Positions 16,059-25,297 of a stretch of DNA of 64,000 bases are shown one piece after another. Made by a program: the position numbers and the translations under genes. Below the pieces are notes generated by a model, which saw only the letters and a list, made by a program, of their open reading frames with translations, did not search any database and had not been told where the DNA came from. How positions within the stretch are numbered: the stretch's first letter is position 1; every line of letters begins with the position of its first letter. This DNA comes from Avimonoglobus sp965151315 (lineage in GTDB: Bacteria > Bacillota > Clostridia > UBA1381). The stretch lies in the NCBI GenBank assembly GCA_965151315.1, contig CBCTZG010000003.1, positions 12,782-76,781 of the forward strand. The letters run 5' to 3'.

Positions 16059-17028
16059 GCTTCCGCCTCTTTTCCATCTCGGCGTCATACCGTTCATACG
16101 CCTTGATAATCTTTTGTACCAAAGGATGCCGCACTACATCCCGCTCCGTCAGCTCGCAAAAAGCAATGTCCTCAATGCCCCGGAGGATCCGCTGGGCGGC
16201 CTTTAAGCCGGACTTCTTGCCGTCCGGCAGGTCGATTTGGGTAATATCCCCGGTAACAATGGCCTTGGAGCCAAACCCGATCCGGGTCAAAAACATTTTC
16301 ATCTGCTCCGGCGTTGTGTTTTGGGCCTCGTCTAAAATGATGAACGCATTGTCCAGCGTACGCCCCCGCATATACGCCAGCGGCGCCACTTCAATTACGC
16401 CCTTTTCCTGGTTCCGCAAAAATCCTTCCGCCCCCAGCATCTCATACATACCGTCATATAAGGGCCGCAGATATGGATCCACCTTGTTCTGCAGGTCTCC
16501 CGGCAGGAAGCCCAGCTTCTCCCCCGCTTCTACCGCCGGCCGGGTCAGGATGATCCGGCTGACCTCCTTGTTCCGCAGGGCCGTCACCGCCCGGGCCACC
16601 GCCAGATAGGTTTTCCCCGTGCCCGCAGGGCCGATTCCAAACACAATTGTATTGTTTTTCATGGCCTCGGTATACTGCTTCTGGCCCAGGGTCTTGGTTT
16701 TGATCGGGGCGCCCTTAGCACTGATGGCTATGCAGTCGTCCCCCAGCATTTTAACGTCAAAGCCGCCGTTTTCCTGGATCATGGTAATCGCATACATAAT
16801 TTTCTGCTCGTCGATAAGCTCCCCTTGGTTTAAAATATCCACCAGTACCTGGAGCACCTCGCCGCACTTTTCTAAATTTTCATCCTCTCCCGTAATTTTC
16901 AGCACATTATCCCGGCAGGTAATACTAACCGCCAAGGCCTTTTCCAACAGCTTCACATTGGCGTCAAAGCTGCCAAACAAGGCGCTGATGTCTAATCCTG
17001 CCGGGATTTGGATTTGTCTTTGGTTCAA
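16006..17028 (-). CDS. phoH: PhoH-family ATPase
   Basis: 340 aa. Walker A GPAGTGKTY near residue 133, Walker B IILDEAQN near 236, and the family motif RGRTLDNAF just before it. An N-terminal KH-like region (about 30-100) precedes the ATPase domain as in PhoL/YqfE-type proteins. These are predicted RNA helicase-like or nucleotide-dependent RNA factors; adjacency to ybeY is widely conserved and points to a role in rRNA metabolism rather than in phosphate control. Confidence 0.93.
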   Translation of the reverse strand: MNQRQIQIPAGLDISALFGSFDANVKLLEKALAVSITCRDNVLKITGEDENLEKCGEVLQVLVDILNQGELIDEQKIMYAITMIQENGGFDVKMLGDDCIAISAKGAPIKTKTLGQKQYTEAMKNNTIVFGIGPAGTGKTYLAVARAVTALRNKEVSRIILTRPAVEAGEKLGFLPGDLQNKVDPYLRPLYDGMYEMLGAEGFLRNQEKGVIEVAPLAYMRGRTLDNAFIILDEAQNTTPEQMKMFLTRIGFGSKAIVTGDITQIDLPDGKKSGLKAAQRILRGIEDIAFCELTERDVVRHPLVQKIIKAYERYDAEMEKRRKHDRNPNREQPGQDRNSR

Positions 17029-17043
17029 GCCTGATCACTCCGT

Positions 17044-18243
17044 CTAATAAATTCCGATCGGGTTTTCCGTCCCGATTTTTTCAATAAATTCCATTGTCAG
17101 CGTGACCCGGATAGTTTCCGAGTCGATCTGCTGGTGGCGGATATCCGCGGACACCCGCTGGGCCCCGGGCAGAAGCTCCCGGGCAATCTGCTCCTCTAGA
17201 TCGTTTTTCGCGATTTCCAAGGCAGTCTCTACCGGGATCGGCTCCCGGATCACGTTTACCTCCGCATAGGTCACGGTTTCCAGCCCGATCCCCAAATAGC
17301 CTTCCTGGCCCAGGGCAAGCTCCCGCTTACTCTCTATTGTGTCATATTCGGCGTAAGGAATACTGTTTTTCCGAAATAAATTGATTTTTTTGGAAAACAG
17401 GTTTAAAGTCCGGTAACTCTTTTTCGCCCCGGTAGGCTTCCGGGTTTCATAATACAGCTTATATTCCCCGGATTTTTCATGCCAGGTGGAGGCCTCCACC
17501 TGGCCCATGGCATGGACCAGCCGGTAGCTGCCCGATTCCTCGTCCATCAGCGTCCCCGCGATAATCACGTCCCCGGCCAGCACCGCCTCCCCAGGCTCCA
17601 CCAAGGGCTCGCCGTTTTTCGCGGTGATTTTCCGGATCAGCGCGTCCCGCCGGGCAATTATATCGCAGGGCGCAGATTTATCCACCACAACCGGCGGCAG
17701 TACTTTTTCCTTCACGCGAATTACCGCCTTGGTGCCCTTTAAGTACACCCAGGTCCAGGAAATATCCGGCACCCGGTTTAGAATGATGTCCTTCATAGCC
17801 TGGCCGTCCTGTAAGTTTCCTTTCCAGGCCCCGATCCGAACCCCCGCCGCTTCCGCCGCTTCTAAGACCTGCTGCCGGTTAACCGCGTCTATACCCTCGA
17901 TCTCAATACTCCACACAAATTGGGACATGATACCTAAGAAGCAGATCAGCAGCAACGCGCCAAGAAACAGGAAATACCGCTTTCTATATTTTCGCACCAA
18001 CACCGGTACGCCCCGCTTTTTCCGGATCCGTATACTGGTTTTTGTTTTCCCGGCCACCGGGCGGATCCGGCGGAAATCCGCCAGTCCTATGCAGACTATG
18101 GCCTCTGAAACGCTTGGACGCCGGATACCCCAAAGCCGGATGCCCCGCCGGCGGCAGATGTTAAAAAAGCGTTCAATATCATAGCCCTTTAGGTATAGTA
18201 TAACATATCCTTTCCAAAATTGAAAGATGTTGTTGAAAAACAT
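17044..18243 (-). CDS. yqfD: sporulation protein YqfD
   Basis: 399 aa. Basic N-terminal cytoplasmic part (about 1-85), one membrane helix (YFLFLGALLLICFLGIMSQ), then an extracytoplasmic region starting WSIEIEGID with a stabilising beta-rich fold, as in the YqfD/SpoIV-associated family. Made in the mother cell under sigma-E in Bacillus. ATG at 18243 with GAGGT 8 nt upstream. It follows yqfC by 18 nt, the standard pair. Confidence 0.93.
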   Translation of the reverse strand: MFFNNIFQFWKGYVILYLKGYDIERFFNICRRRGIRLWGIRRPSVSEAIVCIGLADFRRIRPVAGKTKTSIRIRKKRGVPVLVRKYRKRYFLFLGALLLICFLGIMSQFVWSIEIEGIDAVNRQQVLEAAEAAGVRIGAWKGNLQDGQAMKDIILNRVPDISWTWVYLKGTKAVIRVKEKVLPPVVVDKSAPCDIIARRDALIRKITAKNGEPLVEPGEAVLAGDVIIAGTLMDEESGSYRLVHAMGQVEASTWHEKSGEYKLYYETRKPTGAKKSYRTLNLFSKKINLFRKNSIPYAEYDTIESKRELALGQEGYLGIGLETVTYAEVNVIREPIPVETALEIAKNDLEEQIARELLPGAQRVSADIRHQQIDSETIRVTLTMEFIEKIGTENPIGIY

Positions 18244-18261
18244 TTTGAAAAACCTCGCATT

Positions 18262-18528
18262 TTATATAAACTCCACCGTTTGTATGATCCCGTATACGGT
18301 AATATCCTCGCTTTCAATGGAGCGGATCCCCAGGTTCCGGCCGGTAATTTTTAGTTCCCGTTCCCCCAGGTTCAGCCGGATCACCTCTGCTGTATATTCT
18401 ACGATGCCCTTATAATTTTCCAGATACAGCTCCCGGTCTCCGGCCATGGTCAGCTTTGGCAGATCCAGAACTACCTCCTTGGGAAATTCCAGCACCTGGG
18501 CGATGCCCTCCCGTATTTTCTTTTTCAT
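18262..18528 (-). CDS. yqfC: sporulation protein YqfC
   Basis: 88 aa. The family pattern is clear: LEFPKEVVLDLPKLTMAGDRELYLENYKG in outline, then VRLNLGERELKITGRNL. Small soluble protein, always next to yqfD in spore-formers. I prefer the ATG at 18528 (GGGGAT 8 nt upstream) to the GTG one codon earlier. First gene of the leftward yqfC...recO operon and divergent from ylbJ. Confidence 0.93.
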   Translation of the reverse strand: MKKKIREGIAQVLEFPKEVVLDLPKLTMAGDRELYLENYKGIVEYTAEVIRLNLGERELKITGRNLGIRSIESEDITVYGIIQTVEFI

Positions 18529-18621
18529 CACATCACATCCCCAAAATTTTTGCTCCTATATTTGAATTTATGCAATAAAACGCGGTTTCATGTCATATTC
18601 ATAGTGCAGGAGGTGTTCTGT

Positions 18622-19749
18622 TTGAAAAAAATCCTGTTATATACCATTTTTGTAGGCGTCACGCTAGCGATCCTGCTGAATCCGGCCCTAGCTGTGGACT
18701 ATGCCCGGAACGGGCTGGAGCTGTGCGCCGAAATCATCATTCCCTCCCTGTTCCCGTTTTTTGTATGCTCCGGGCTTTTGATCTATTCTGGATTCTGCCA
18801 GGTGCTGGCCAAAATTTTTGAGCCGGTGATGAAGCCGGTGTTCGGCATCAACGGCGCCGGCGCGGCGGCTTTTGTTTTGGGCATTATCAGCGGGTACCCC
18901 CTGGGGGCGTTAACCGCCTGCCAGCTTTACGAAAGCAGCTACGTTTCCAAATCCGAGGCAGAACGCCTTTTGGCCTTCTGCAACAATTCCGGCCCGCTGT
19001 TTATTTTGGGCTCCATCGGCGTGTCTCTGTATCACAGCCCCCGGGCCGGTATCGTGCTGTACGCGGCCCACATCCTGGCCGCGCTGATTGTGGGGATCCT
19101 GTTTCGGTTTTATCAGCGCGGCAGCTACGCCGCGCCGCCGGCTCGGGTTGAAACACCCGACCGGAGTCTGGGAGAGTTGTTTTCCGCTGTATTGGCCAAT
19201 TCAATCCAAAGCATCCTCACCGTCTGCGGGGCCGTTTTATTTTTCAGTGTAGTGACCAATATCGTCATGCAGTACCTGCCTTTGACCGCGGTTCTCAAGC
19301 CTGTGGTACTGGGGCTTTTTGAATTTGTCACCGGCATTACCGCCCTTTCCAATACAGATCTGGTTCTCCAGGAAAAGCTGGTCCTGTCCGCCGCAATTGT
19401 AGGCTTTGCCGGTCTCAGCGTCCATGTCCAGGTTATGGGCGTGGTTTCCCGGCATATGCTGAGCCTGAAGCCATATCTCCTGGGGAAAGTACTGCACGGC
19501 GCCATTGCTGCGTTCCTTACCTATGTGATCCTGCAGTTTGTCCCTGTTTCCGCACCGGTGTTCCGCTCCAGCGCCCAGGCAATCCACGGCGGTTTTGCCA
19601 TAGGCTCGCTTTACAGTATCCTTACTGTGCTGTTCGTTGTCCTGCTTTGTATCTTGTGCGCGGGCTGGCTGTTTTTGCGGGAATGGCGGCGTTTGGATCG
19701 TACACAAAAAAAACGCCGCCTGCCTACGGCGGCTGGCAGCCATAAATAA
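18622..19749 (+). CDS. ylbJ: sporulation integral membrane protein YlbJ
   Basis: 375 aa from a TTG with AGGAGGT 7 nt upstream; a longer frame to 18550 lacks a binding site. Multi-span membrane protein of the nucleoside-recognition/gate-domain class with LFPFFVCSGLL, the invariant SGYPLGA at about residue 95, and CNNSGPLFILG. YlbJ is needed for normal spore cortex in Bacillus. Divergent from yqfC, so two spore-related units share the 90-bp gap. Ends just before a strong bidirectional terminator. Confidence 0.93.
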   Translation: MKKILLYTIFVGVTLAILLNPALAVDYARNGLELCAEIIIPSLFPFFVCSGLLIYSGFCQVLAKIFEPVMKPVFGINGAGAAAFVLGIISGYPLGALTACQLYESSYVSKSEAERLLAFCNNSGPLFILGSIGVSLYHSPRAGIVLYAAHILAALIVGILFRFYQRGSYAAPPARVETPDRSLGELFSAVLANSIQSILTVCGAVLFFSVVTNIVMQYLPLTAVLKPVVLGLFEFVTGITALSNTDLVLQEKLVLSAAIVGFAGLSVHVQVMGVVSRHMLSLKPYLLGKVLHGAIAAFLTYVILQFVPVSAPVFRSSAQAIHGGFAIGSLYSILTVLFVVLLCILCAGWLFLREWRRLDRTQKKRRLPTAAGSHK

Positions 19750-19757
19750 ACTGATCG

Positions 19758-19793
19758 AAAAAAAACAGGAAAGCGCTGCTTTCCTGTTTTTTT
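19758..19793. terminator. bidirectional terminator between ylbJ and the ACT-domain gene
   Basis: Long perfect stem AAAAAACAGGAAAGC / GCTTTCCTGTTTTTT with a GCT-type loop; it serves convergent ylbJ (plus) and the aryl-acid operon (minus). Confidence 0.92.
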
Positions 19794-19801
19794 GATCTAT
19801 A

Positions 19802-20233
19802 TTACAGCCGGTAAACGTCTTTCGCGTCAATAATATTAATTCCGCTTTTTTCCATAAGCTGAACAGCCTCTGCAGGCTGGTCTACCCGGACAATAACTAA
19901 TGCACCTACGTCGCTTTTGCCGATAAAGGCATACATATACTCGATCGTAAGACCCGCGCCGCTGATTATATCCAATGCCTTCGCCAAGCCGCCGGGCCGG
20001 TCTTCTACCGCCATGGCGATCACTTCTGTCGTTTTCACTACCATGCCGTTTTCCCGGAGAACCGTTTCCGCTTTCGGCGGATCATTGACGATCAGCCGGA
20101 GGATGCCAAAATCCGTGGTATCCGCAATGGAAAGCGCGCTGATATCTATCCCATTTCTGCCCAAAATCCCGATGATTTCCGCCAGTCTGCCCGATTTGTT
20201 TTCTACAAATACTGAAATTTGCTTGACTAACAT
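19802..20233 (-). CDS. tandem ACT-domain protein
   Basis: 143 aa made of two ACT domains (about 1-68 and 69-143; the first starts VKQISVFVENKSGRLAEI, the second EVIAMAVEDRPGGLAKAL). Stand-alone ACT pairs of this type often follow phenylacetate-CoA ligase or ior genes and are thought to sense amino acids. Here it is the last gene of the symporter-ligase-ior-ligase run, 13 nt after the second ligase, so an aromatic or branched amino acid is the likely ligand. That ligand is inference. Confidence 0.88.
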   Translation of the reverse strand: MLVKQISVFVENKSGRLAEIIGILGRNGIDISALSIADTTDFGILRLIVNDPPKAETVLRENGMVVKTTEVIAMAVEDRPGGLAKALDIISGAGLTIEYMYAFIGKSDVGALVIVRVDQPAEAVQLMEKSGINIIDAKDVYRL

Positions 20234-20246
20234 TGCCGTTCCCTCC

Positions 20247-21551
20247 TTAAACTAACTTCCGGTTGTCGATAACCCGCTTTGCCTTGCCTTCACTTCTGGT
20301 AATGCTCTTAGGACTTACCAGGTGTACCTTCGCGCCGATGCCCAGGGTACTGCGCAGCCGCTCTACCAGCTTCTTTTCAATGGCTTCCACAGACTTCACA
20401 TCGTCTGATAAAAGCTCAGCGCTCATTTCTACATTGATGTCCAGGGTATCCGTATTGTTCACCCGATCCACTACGATCTGGTAGTTGGGCGTTACGTCGC
20501 CGCCTACCTTTAAGAGCACCTCCTCAATCTGGGACGGGAATACGTTCACACCCCGGATGATCAGCATGTCATCGGTCCGGCCCGCCGGCTTCTTCATCCG
20601 CACCATAGTCCGCCCGCATGTACATTGTTCATAATCCAGCCGGCAAAGATCCCTCGTCCTGTAGCGGATCAGAGGCATGCCCTCCTTGCGGATGGTTGTC
20701 AGTACCAGCTCGCCGAACGCGCCCTCCGGCAGGACCTCCCCGGTATCCGGGTCGATAATTTCGGGGATGATCAGATCCTCACAGACATGCATCCCAGCCT
20801 GAGCGCCGCACTCATAGGAAACGCCCGGCCCCATAATCTCTGTCAGGCCGTAAACGTCATGGGCTTTTAGCCCCAGCGCCTCTTCAATCTGCCGGCGCAT
20901 ATCCTCCGTCCAGGGTTCCGCGCCGAAAACACCAGCCTTCAGCTTCAGCTGATCCCGGACGCCCATTTCCCTGACGGTTTCCCCTAAGTACATGGCGTAC
21001 GACGGGGTACAGCACAGGCAGGTAGTCCCCAGCTCGCACATAAACCGGATCTGGCGCTCCGTATTTCCCGAGGACGTCGGAATCACCATAGCCCCCAGCT
21101 TTTCCGCACCGCCGTGGGCACCCAGCCCGCCGGTAAACAGGCCGTATCCATAGGATACCTGCACAATATCCTCATCCGTGCAGCCTGCCGCAGCCAGCTG
21201 CCGCGCCATGGCCGTAGCCCACATATCCAAATCGTTGCGGGTATAGCCTGCCACGATCTGCCGGCCTGTGGTACCAGAGGACGCCTGGATCCGGACAATA
21301 TCCTTTTTGGGAACCGCGAATAAATCATAGGGATAGTAATCCCGCAGATCCTGCTTTGTGGTGAAGGGGAGCTTTGCCAAATCTTCTAAAGCTTGCACAT
21401 CCGTCGGCTGGAGCCCCTTTTTGTCCATACGTTCTTTATACATGGGCACATTTTCATACACACGCTTAACCTGCCACTGCAAAGAGGCAAGCTGCTGCTT
21501 CCGGATGCCCGCCCGGTCCATACACTCGATTTCCGGCTGGTAAATCGACAT
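20247..21551 (-). CDS. paaK: phenylacetate-CoA ligase family protein (copy 2)
   Basis: 434 aa. AMP-forming acyl-CoA synthetase of the PaaK type with the phosphate loop QASSGTTGRQIVAGY near residue 95, YGLTEIMGPGVSYEC near 230, the hinge-side YRTRDL, GRTDDMLIIRGVNVFPSQ and the C-terminal KAKRVIDNR holding the catalytic Lys. It activates an aryl-acetic acid with ATP and CoA. Located after iorB in the same operon. The ATG at 21551 is preferred (GGGAG 9 nt upstream). Similar over its length to the ligase at 23971-25263. Confidence 0.92.
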   Translation of the reverse strand: MSIYQPEIECMDRAGIRKQQLASLQWQVKRVYENVPMYKERMDKKGLQPTDVQALEDLAKLPFTTKQDLRDYYPYDLFAVPKKDIVRIQASSGTTGRQIVAGYTRNDLDMWATAMARQLAAAGCTDEDIVQVSYGYGLFTGGLGAHGGAEKLGAMVIPTSSGNTERQIRFMCELGTTCLCCTPSYAMYLGETVREMGVRDQLKLKAGVFGAEPWTEDMRRQIEEALGLKAHDVYGLTEIMGPGVSYECGAQAGMHVCEDLIIPEIIDPDTGEVLPEGAFGELVLTTIRKEGMPLIRYRTRDLCRLDYEQCTCGRTMVRMKKPAGRTDDMLIIRGVNVFPSQIEEVLLKVGGDVTPNYQIVVDRVNNTDTLDINVEMSAELLSDDVKSVEAIEKKLVERLRSTLGIGAKVHLVSPKSITRSEGKAKRVIDNRKLV

Positions 21552-21576
21552 TAGAATCATCTCCCTACTTTAGTTT

Positions 21577-22143
21577 TTATAAGTTATAGCCAATTTCAAA
21601 AGCTTTTAAGTTAACGTCCAGGAATTTTTCCGGAACGGTCTGGCGGATGGTTTCCACCCATTTATCATAGGCAATTTCCGTATTTTTCGCCATCACGCCG
21701 ATGAGCACCACATTCACAGCCTTAATATTCCCAGCCTCCTCTGCCGCCTGCAAAGCATCTACGCAGGTCAAATCGATCTTTTCGGCCAGCTTCTTTTCAA
21801 TATCCGCCGGGTATTCCATGGCGCCGGTGATCACCGGCATGGGATCGATCTTCTGGGAATTGGCAATCATCTTGCCGCCCTTTTTGAGATACGGCAAAGC
21901 CCGATAAGCCTCCAGCATCTCAAAAGCCAGAATAATGTCCGCCTCGCCCAGGTCAATGATTGGGGAATAAACCTGATCCCCGTATTTCACATAGGTCACA
22001 ACGCTGCCCCCGCGCTGGCTCATGCCGTGGACCTCGGAAACTTTGACGTCATATCCCTCATTTATCACGGCGTTGCCTAAAATCCGGCTGGCCAAAAGCG
22101 TTCCCTGGCCGCCAACGCCTACAATCATGATATTCTTCGTCAT
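21577..22143 (-). CDS. iorB: indolepyruvate:ferredoxin oxidoreductase, beta subunit
   Basis: 188 aa. Gamma-type 2-oxoacid oxidoreductase domain: IMIVGVGGQGTLLASRIL at the start and VSEVHGMSQRGGSVVTYVKYG about 40 residues in. With IorA it converts aryl-pyruvates plus CoA and oxidised ferredoxin to aryl-acetyl-CoA and CO2. The ATG at 22143 lies 2 nt after the iorA stop; a longer frame back to 22284 is excluded because it runs through iorA. Confidence 0.95.
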   Translation of the reverse strand: MTKNIMIVGVGGQGTLLASRILGNAVINEGYDVKVSEVHGMSQRGGSVVTYVKYGDQVYSPIIDLGEADIILAFEMLEAYRALPYLKKGGKMIANSQKIDPMPVITGAMEYPADIEKKLAEKIDLTCVDALQAAEEAGNIKAVNVVLIGVMAKNTEIAYDKWVETIRQTVPEKFLDVNLKAFEIGYNL

Positions 22144-22145
22144 TT

Positions 22146-23879
22146 TCAGTCCTCCTTCGCGATTGCCCCAAAGGGACAAACATTGATACACAGTCCGCAG
22201 CCGTTGCACTGGGTCTTGTCGATCACCACGGCGCCGTCTTTTTCCGAAATAGCCGGACAGCCTAGCTTCATGCAGAGCTTGCATTTTTTGCAGTTCTCGC
22301 CGATTTTACAGTGGCCGGTATATTTTACTGTTTTTAACAGGGCGCATGGCCGCTGGGCAATGATAACCGATGGCTCGTCTGCCGCCACCTCTTCCTTGAC
22401 CACTTCCTCAAACCGCTTCAGATCAAATGGATCCGCTACCACAATCCGTTCCACGCCAATAGCCTTGCAGAGGGCCACCAGATTGGTCTGCTTGGTGGGT
22501 TCCCTGCGGATGGTGTACCCGGTAGTAGGATTATCCTGATGGCCAGTCATACCGGTGATGGAATTATCCAGGATGATCACCGTGTTGCTGCCTTTATTGT
22601 ATACAATATCCACTAAACCGGTTATACCGGAATGCATAAAAGTAGAATCGCCAATGACAGATACCAGCTTTTTGTTAAATTCCGGTCCTCTGGCCTTGGC
22701 CATACCCATCGCGCCGCTGACGCTGGCGCCCATACATACCGTAGTATCTACGCTGCCCAGAGGCGCTACAGCCCCTAAGGTGTAACAGCCGATGTCCCCG
22801 GATACAACCAGGCCCAGCTTTTTCAGAACATAAAAGGTTCCCCGGTGTGGACAGCCCGCGCACATCACCGGCGGCCGGACAGGGATCGGCTCATCAATGG
22901 TTTCATGCTCAAAGGCGCCGCCGCCCAGCACGGCCTTGCGGATCATCGCCGGCGTATACTCACCCAGAAGCGTGAACTGGCCTTTGCCGATCACGTCGAT
23001 CCCCAAAGACCGGATGTGCTCTTCAAATACCGGATCCAGCTCCTCAATCACATAGACCTTTTTATGCTTCTTTGCAAAATCCATGATCTTCTGATCCGGC
23101 AGGGGATATACCATACCCAGCTTCAGATAACTCACCTGGTCGCCCAGGGCTTCCTTAGCGTACATATACGCCGCGCCGGAGGTGATGACACCAATTTCAT
23201 CCGAATTGATCTCTACAGTATTCAGTTCCGTCGTTTCCGCGTATTGTGCCAGCTTCTCCATACGCTCCTCCACGGCCACATGACGCTTTACCGCGTTGCC
23301 CGGCATCATAACGAATTTACCGATATTTTTCTCATACGGCTTCAGCTCCACGTCCTGCCGGGGCAGAAGCTCTACCAGCCCCTGGGAATGGGAGATCCGG
23401 GTGGACAGCCGGATGATCACCGGCGTATCAAATTCCTCGCTTAAATCAAAAGCCATCCGGGTAAATTCCTTGCATTCCCGGCTGTCCGCCGGCTCCAGCA
23501 TGACAAGCTTCGACGCCCGGGCATAGTGCCGGGAGTCCTGCTCGTTCTGGGAGGAATGCATCCCCGGGTCGTCCGCCACGCAGAACACTAAGCCGCCGTT
23601 TACCCCTGTATAGCTGGCCGTAAACATAGGATCCGCCATAACGTTCATTCCAACATGCTTCATGCAGGACATGCTCCTGGCCCCGCCGATAGAAGCGCCA
23701 ATAGCCACCTCCGCGGCCACCTTTTCATTGGGGGACCACTCGGCGTATATTTCATTGTATTGCACAATATTTTCTGTAATTTCCGTACTGGGCGTTCCCG
23801 GATAAGACGCTACCACTGTAACGCCCGCCTCGTACGCGCCCCGGGCAACCGCTGCGTTGCCAAGCATTAGTTTCTTCAT
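22146..23879 (-). CDS. iorA: indolepyruvate:ferredoxin oxidoreductase, alpha subunit
   Basis: 577 aa. N-terminal pyrimidine-binding domain (LMLGNAAVARGAYEAGV; ASYPGTPSTEI), thiamine-diphosphate domain in the middle (PPVMCAGCPHRGTFY, GDIGCYTLG, GDSTFMHSG), and two C-terminal 4Fe-4S motifs (CKKCKLCMKLGCP and CNGCGLCINVCP). Oxygen-sensitive, typical of anaerobes fermenting aromatic amino acids. Start taken at the ATG 23879; MVRK at 23891 is an alternative. Own promoter at 23916-23944. Confidence 0.95.
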   Translation of the reverse strand: MKKLMLGNAAVARGAYEAGVTVVASYPGTPSTEITENIVQYNEIYAEWSPNEKVAAEVAIGASIGGARSMSCMKHVGMNVMADPMFTASYTGVNGGLVFCVADDPGMHSSQNEQDSRHYARASKLVMLEPADSRECKEFTRMAFDLSEEFDTPVIIRLSTRISHSQGLVELLPRQDVELKPYEKNIGKFVMMPGNAVKRHVAVEERMEKLAQYAETTELNTVEINSDEIGVITSGAAYMYAKEALGDQVSYLKLGMVYPLPDQKIMDFAKKHKKVYVIEELDPVFEEHIRSLGIDVIGKGQFTLLGEYTPAMIRKAVLGGGAFEHETIDEPIPVRPPVMCAGCPHRGTFYVLKKLGLVVSGDIGCYTLGAVAPLGSVDTTVCMGASVSGAMGMAKARGPEFNKKLVSVIGDSTFMHSGITGLVDIVYNKGSNTVIILDNSITGMTGHQDNPTTGYTIRREPTKQTNLVALCKAIGVERIVVADPFDLKRFEEVVKEEVAADEPSVIIAQRPCALLKTVKYTGHCKIGENCKKCKLCMKLGCPAISEKDGAVVIDKTQCNGCGLCINVCPFGAIAKED

Positions 23880-23915
23880 CTTCCTGACCATACCCTTTCT
23901 GTTTTTACTGCATCT

Positions 23916-23944
23916 ATTATACAATAAATCCCCGCAAATGTCCA
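23916..23944 (-). promoter_or_regulatory. promoter of iorA
   Basis: Minus strand: -35 TGGACA (23944-23939), 17-nt spacer, -10 TATAAT (23921-23916), 37 nt before iorA. The spacer is covered by one arm of the palindrome listed next. Confidence 0.75.
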
Positions 23945-23963
23945 TGGAATTTTGCAGGGATTT
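23926..23963. promoter_or_regulatory. 13-bp inverted repeat over the iorA promoter (operator candidate)
   Basis: AAATCCCCGCAAA (23926-23938) and TTTGCAGGGATTT (23951-23963) are complementary except for one position, with a 12-nt centre that includes the -35 box. No U-run follows on either strand, so it looks more like a regulator site than a terminator. Confidence 0.55.
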
Positions 23964-23970
23964 ATAAAAA

Positions 23971-25263
23971 TTACCGAAGATCAATGACATGCTTTGCCTT
24001 GCCGGTAGTCCGTTCAATAGATTTTGGCTCTAATAGGCTTACCTTCACCATAATCCCCAGCACCGTGTGGATCTTGTGCTGAATATCCTTACGCAGCTCC
24101 TCCAGGGCCGTGTAGTTTTCCAAAAGCCCTGCATCCTCCAGCTCTACTTTGACCTCAAGGTCGTCCACAAAGCCCTTTTTGCGTACTACAAGCTGGTACT
24201 GGGGGCTGATATGGTCGATCCCCAGAAGTACGCCCTCCACCTGGGAGGGGAACACATTGACACCCTTGATAATCAGCATATCGTCCGTCCGGCCCTGGAT
24301 TTTATGGAGCCGGCGGGTTGTCCGGCCGCAGGGACATGGATCGGACATGATCCAGCTGATATCTTTCGTCCGGTACCGGAGCAGCGGGATCCCTTCCTTG
24401 CCCAAGGGGGTAATGACAACCTCGCCTTTCTCCCCTTCCGGCAGCGGTTCCCCGGTTTCGGGATCAATGATCTCAATGATGAACATATCCTCGTTGATGT
24501 GCATGCCGGTATGCTCTAAGCACTCGCCGGCAACCCCCGGGCCCATGACCTCAGACAGCCCATAGTTTTCCGTAGCCACGATTCCCCAGCGTTTTTCCAG
24601 CTCCATGCGCATCTCCTCTGTATGGCCCTCGGCGCCGAACATGCCGATACGCAGGTTGATGTCGTCTTTCGTAATCCCCATCTCCTGGGCCACCTCGGAC
24701 ATATACAGGGCATACGACGGGGTGCTGATCAGGATGGTAGGCTTAAAATCCTGCATAATCATCAACTGTTTTTCCGTATTGCCGGCAGAGATGGGGATGA
24801 CTGCCGCCCCTACCTTTTCCATTCCTTGATGCAGCCCAAAGGCGCCGGTAAACAGGCCGTAGCCAAAGGCGATCTGGGTTATGTCGTCCTTGGTGCCGCC
24901 GGCCATGGTGATCAGCCGGGCAATACATTCCGCCCAGTTATCCAGATCCTTTCTTGTATACCCTACCGTAGTAGGCTTTCCGGTGGTGCCGGAAGAGGCA
25001 TGGATCCGGACGATGTCCCGCATGGGTACGCCGAAAAGGCCGAACGGGTAATTGTCCCGCAGGTCATCCTTGACCGTAAATGGGATTTTCCGAATATCTT
25101 CCAGGGTCCGGATATCCTCCGGCTTTAGGCCGATATCATCAAAACGCTTTTTATAAAACGCCACGCTGTTATAGGTCCGCGTTACCGTTTCCCGGAGCTT
25201 TTCCAGCTGCAGCGCCTGCATGTCCGCCCGGGACATAGTTTCGATTTCCTCATTCCAAAACAT
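23971..25263 (-). CDS. paaK: phenylacetate-CoA ligase family protein (copy 1)
   Basis: 430 aa. HASSGTTGKPTTVGY phosphate loop near residue 95, YGLSEVMGPGVAGEC near 235, GRTDDMLIIKGVNVFPSQ and the catalytic-Lys end GKAKHVIDLR. Same reaction class as the copy at 20247-21551: aryl-acetate + ATP + CoA to aryl-acetyl-CoA. In fermenters carrying iorAB the ligase may run towards ATP formation from aryl-acetyl-CoA. Start at the ATG 25263 (GGAGG 10 nt upstream). It sits between the symporter and the ior promoter. Confidence 0.92.
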   Translation of the reverse strand: MFWNEEIETMSRADMQALQLEKLRETVTRTYNSVAFYKKRFDDIGLKPEDIRTLEDIRKIPFTVKDDLRDNYPFGLFGVPMRDIVRIHASSGTTGKPTTVGYTRKDLDNWAECIARLITMAGGTKDDITQIAFGYGLFTGAFGLHQGMEKVGAAVIPISAGNTEKQLMIMQDFKPTILISTPSYALYMSEVAQEMGITKDDINLRIGMFGAEGHTEEMRMELEKRWGIVATENYGLSEVMGPGVAGECLEHTGMHINEDMFIIEIIDPETGEPLPEGEKGEVVITPLGKEGIPLLRYRTKDISWIMSDPCPCGRTTRRLHKIQGRTDDMLIIKGVNVFPSQVEGVLLGIDHISPQYQLVVRKKGFVDDLEVKVELEDAGLLENYTALEELRKDIQHKIHTVLGIMVKVSLLEPKSIERTTGKAKHVIDLR

Positions 25264-25297
25264 GTTTTCCATTCCTCCCTGTGCACTGGGCACAAAT

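Noticed and set aside
18532..18621. Sigma-E-type promoters between yqfC and ylbJ
   Set aside because: CATA-like -10 boxes occur on both strands, but no -35 stands at the right distance.
22845..23444. Long plus-strand frame opposite iorA
   Set aside because: Shadow caused by the high GC content; iorA on the other strand has full family motifs.
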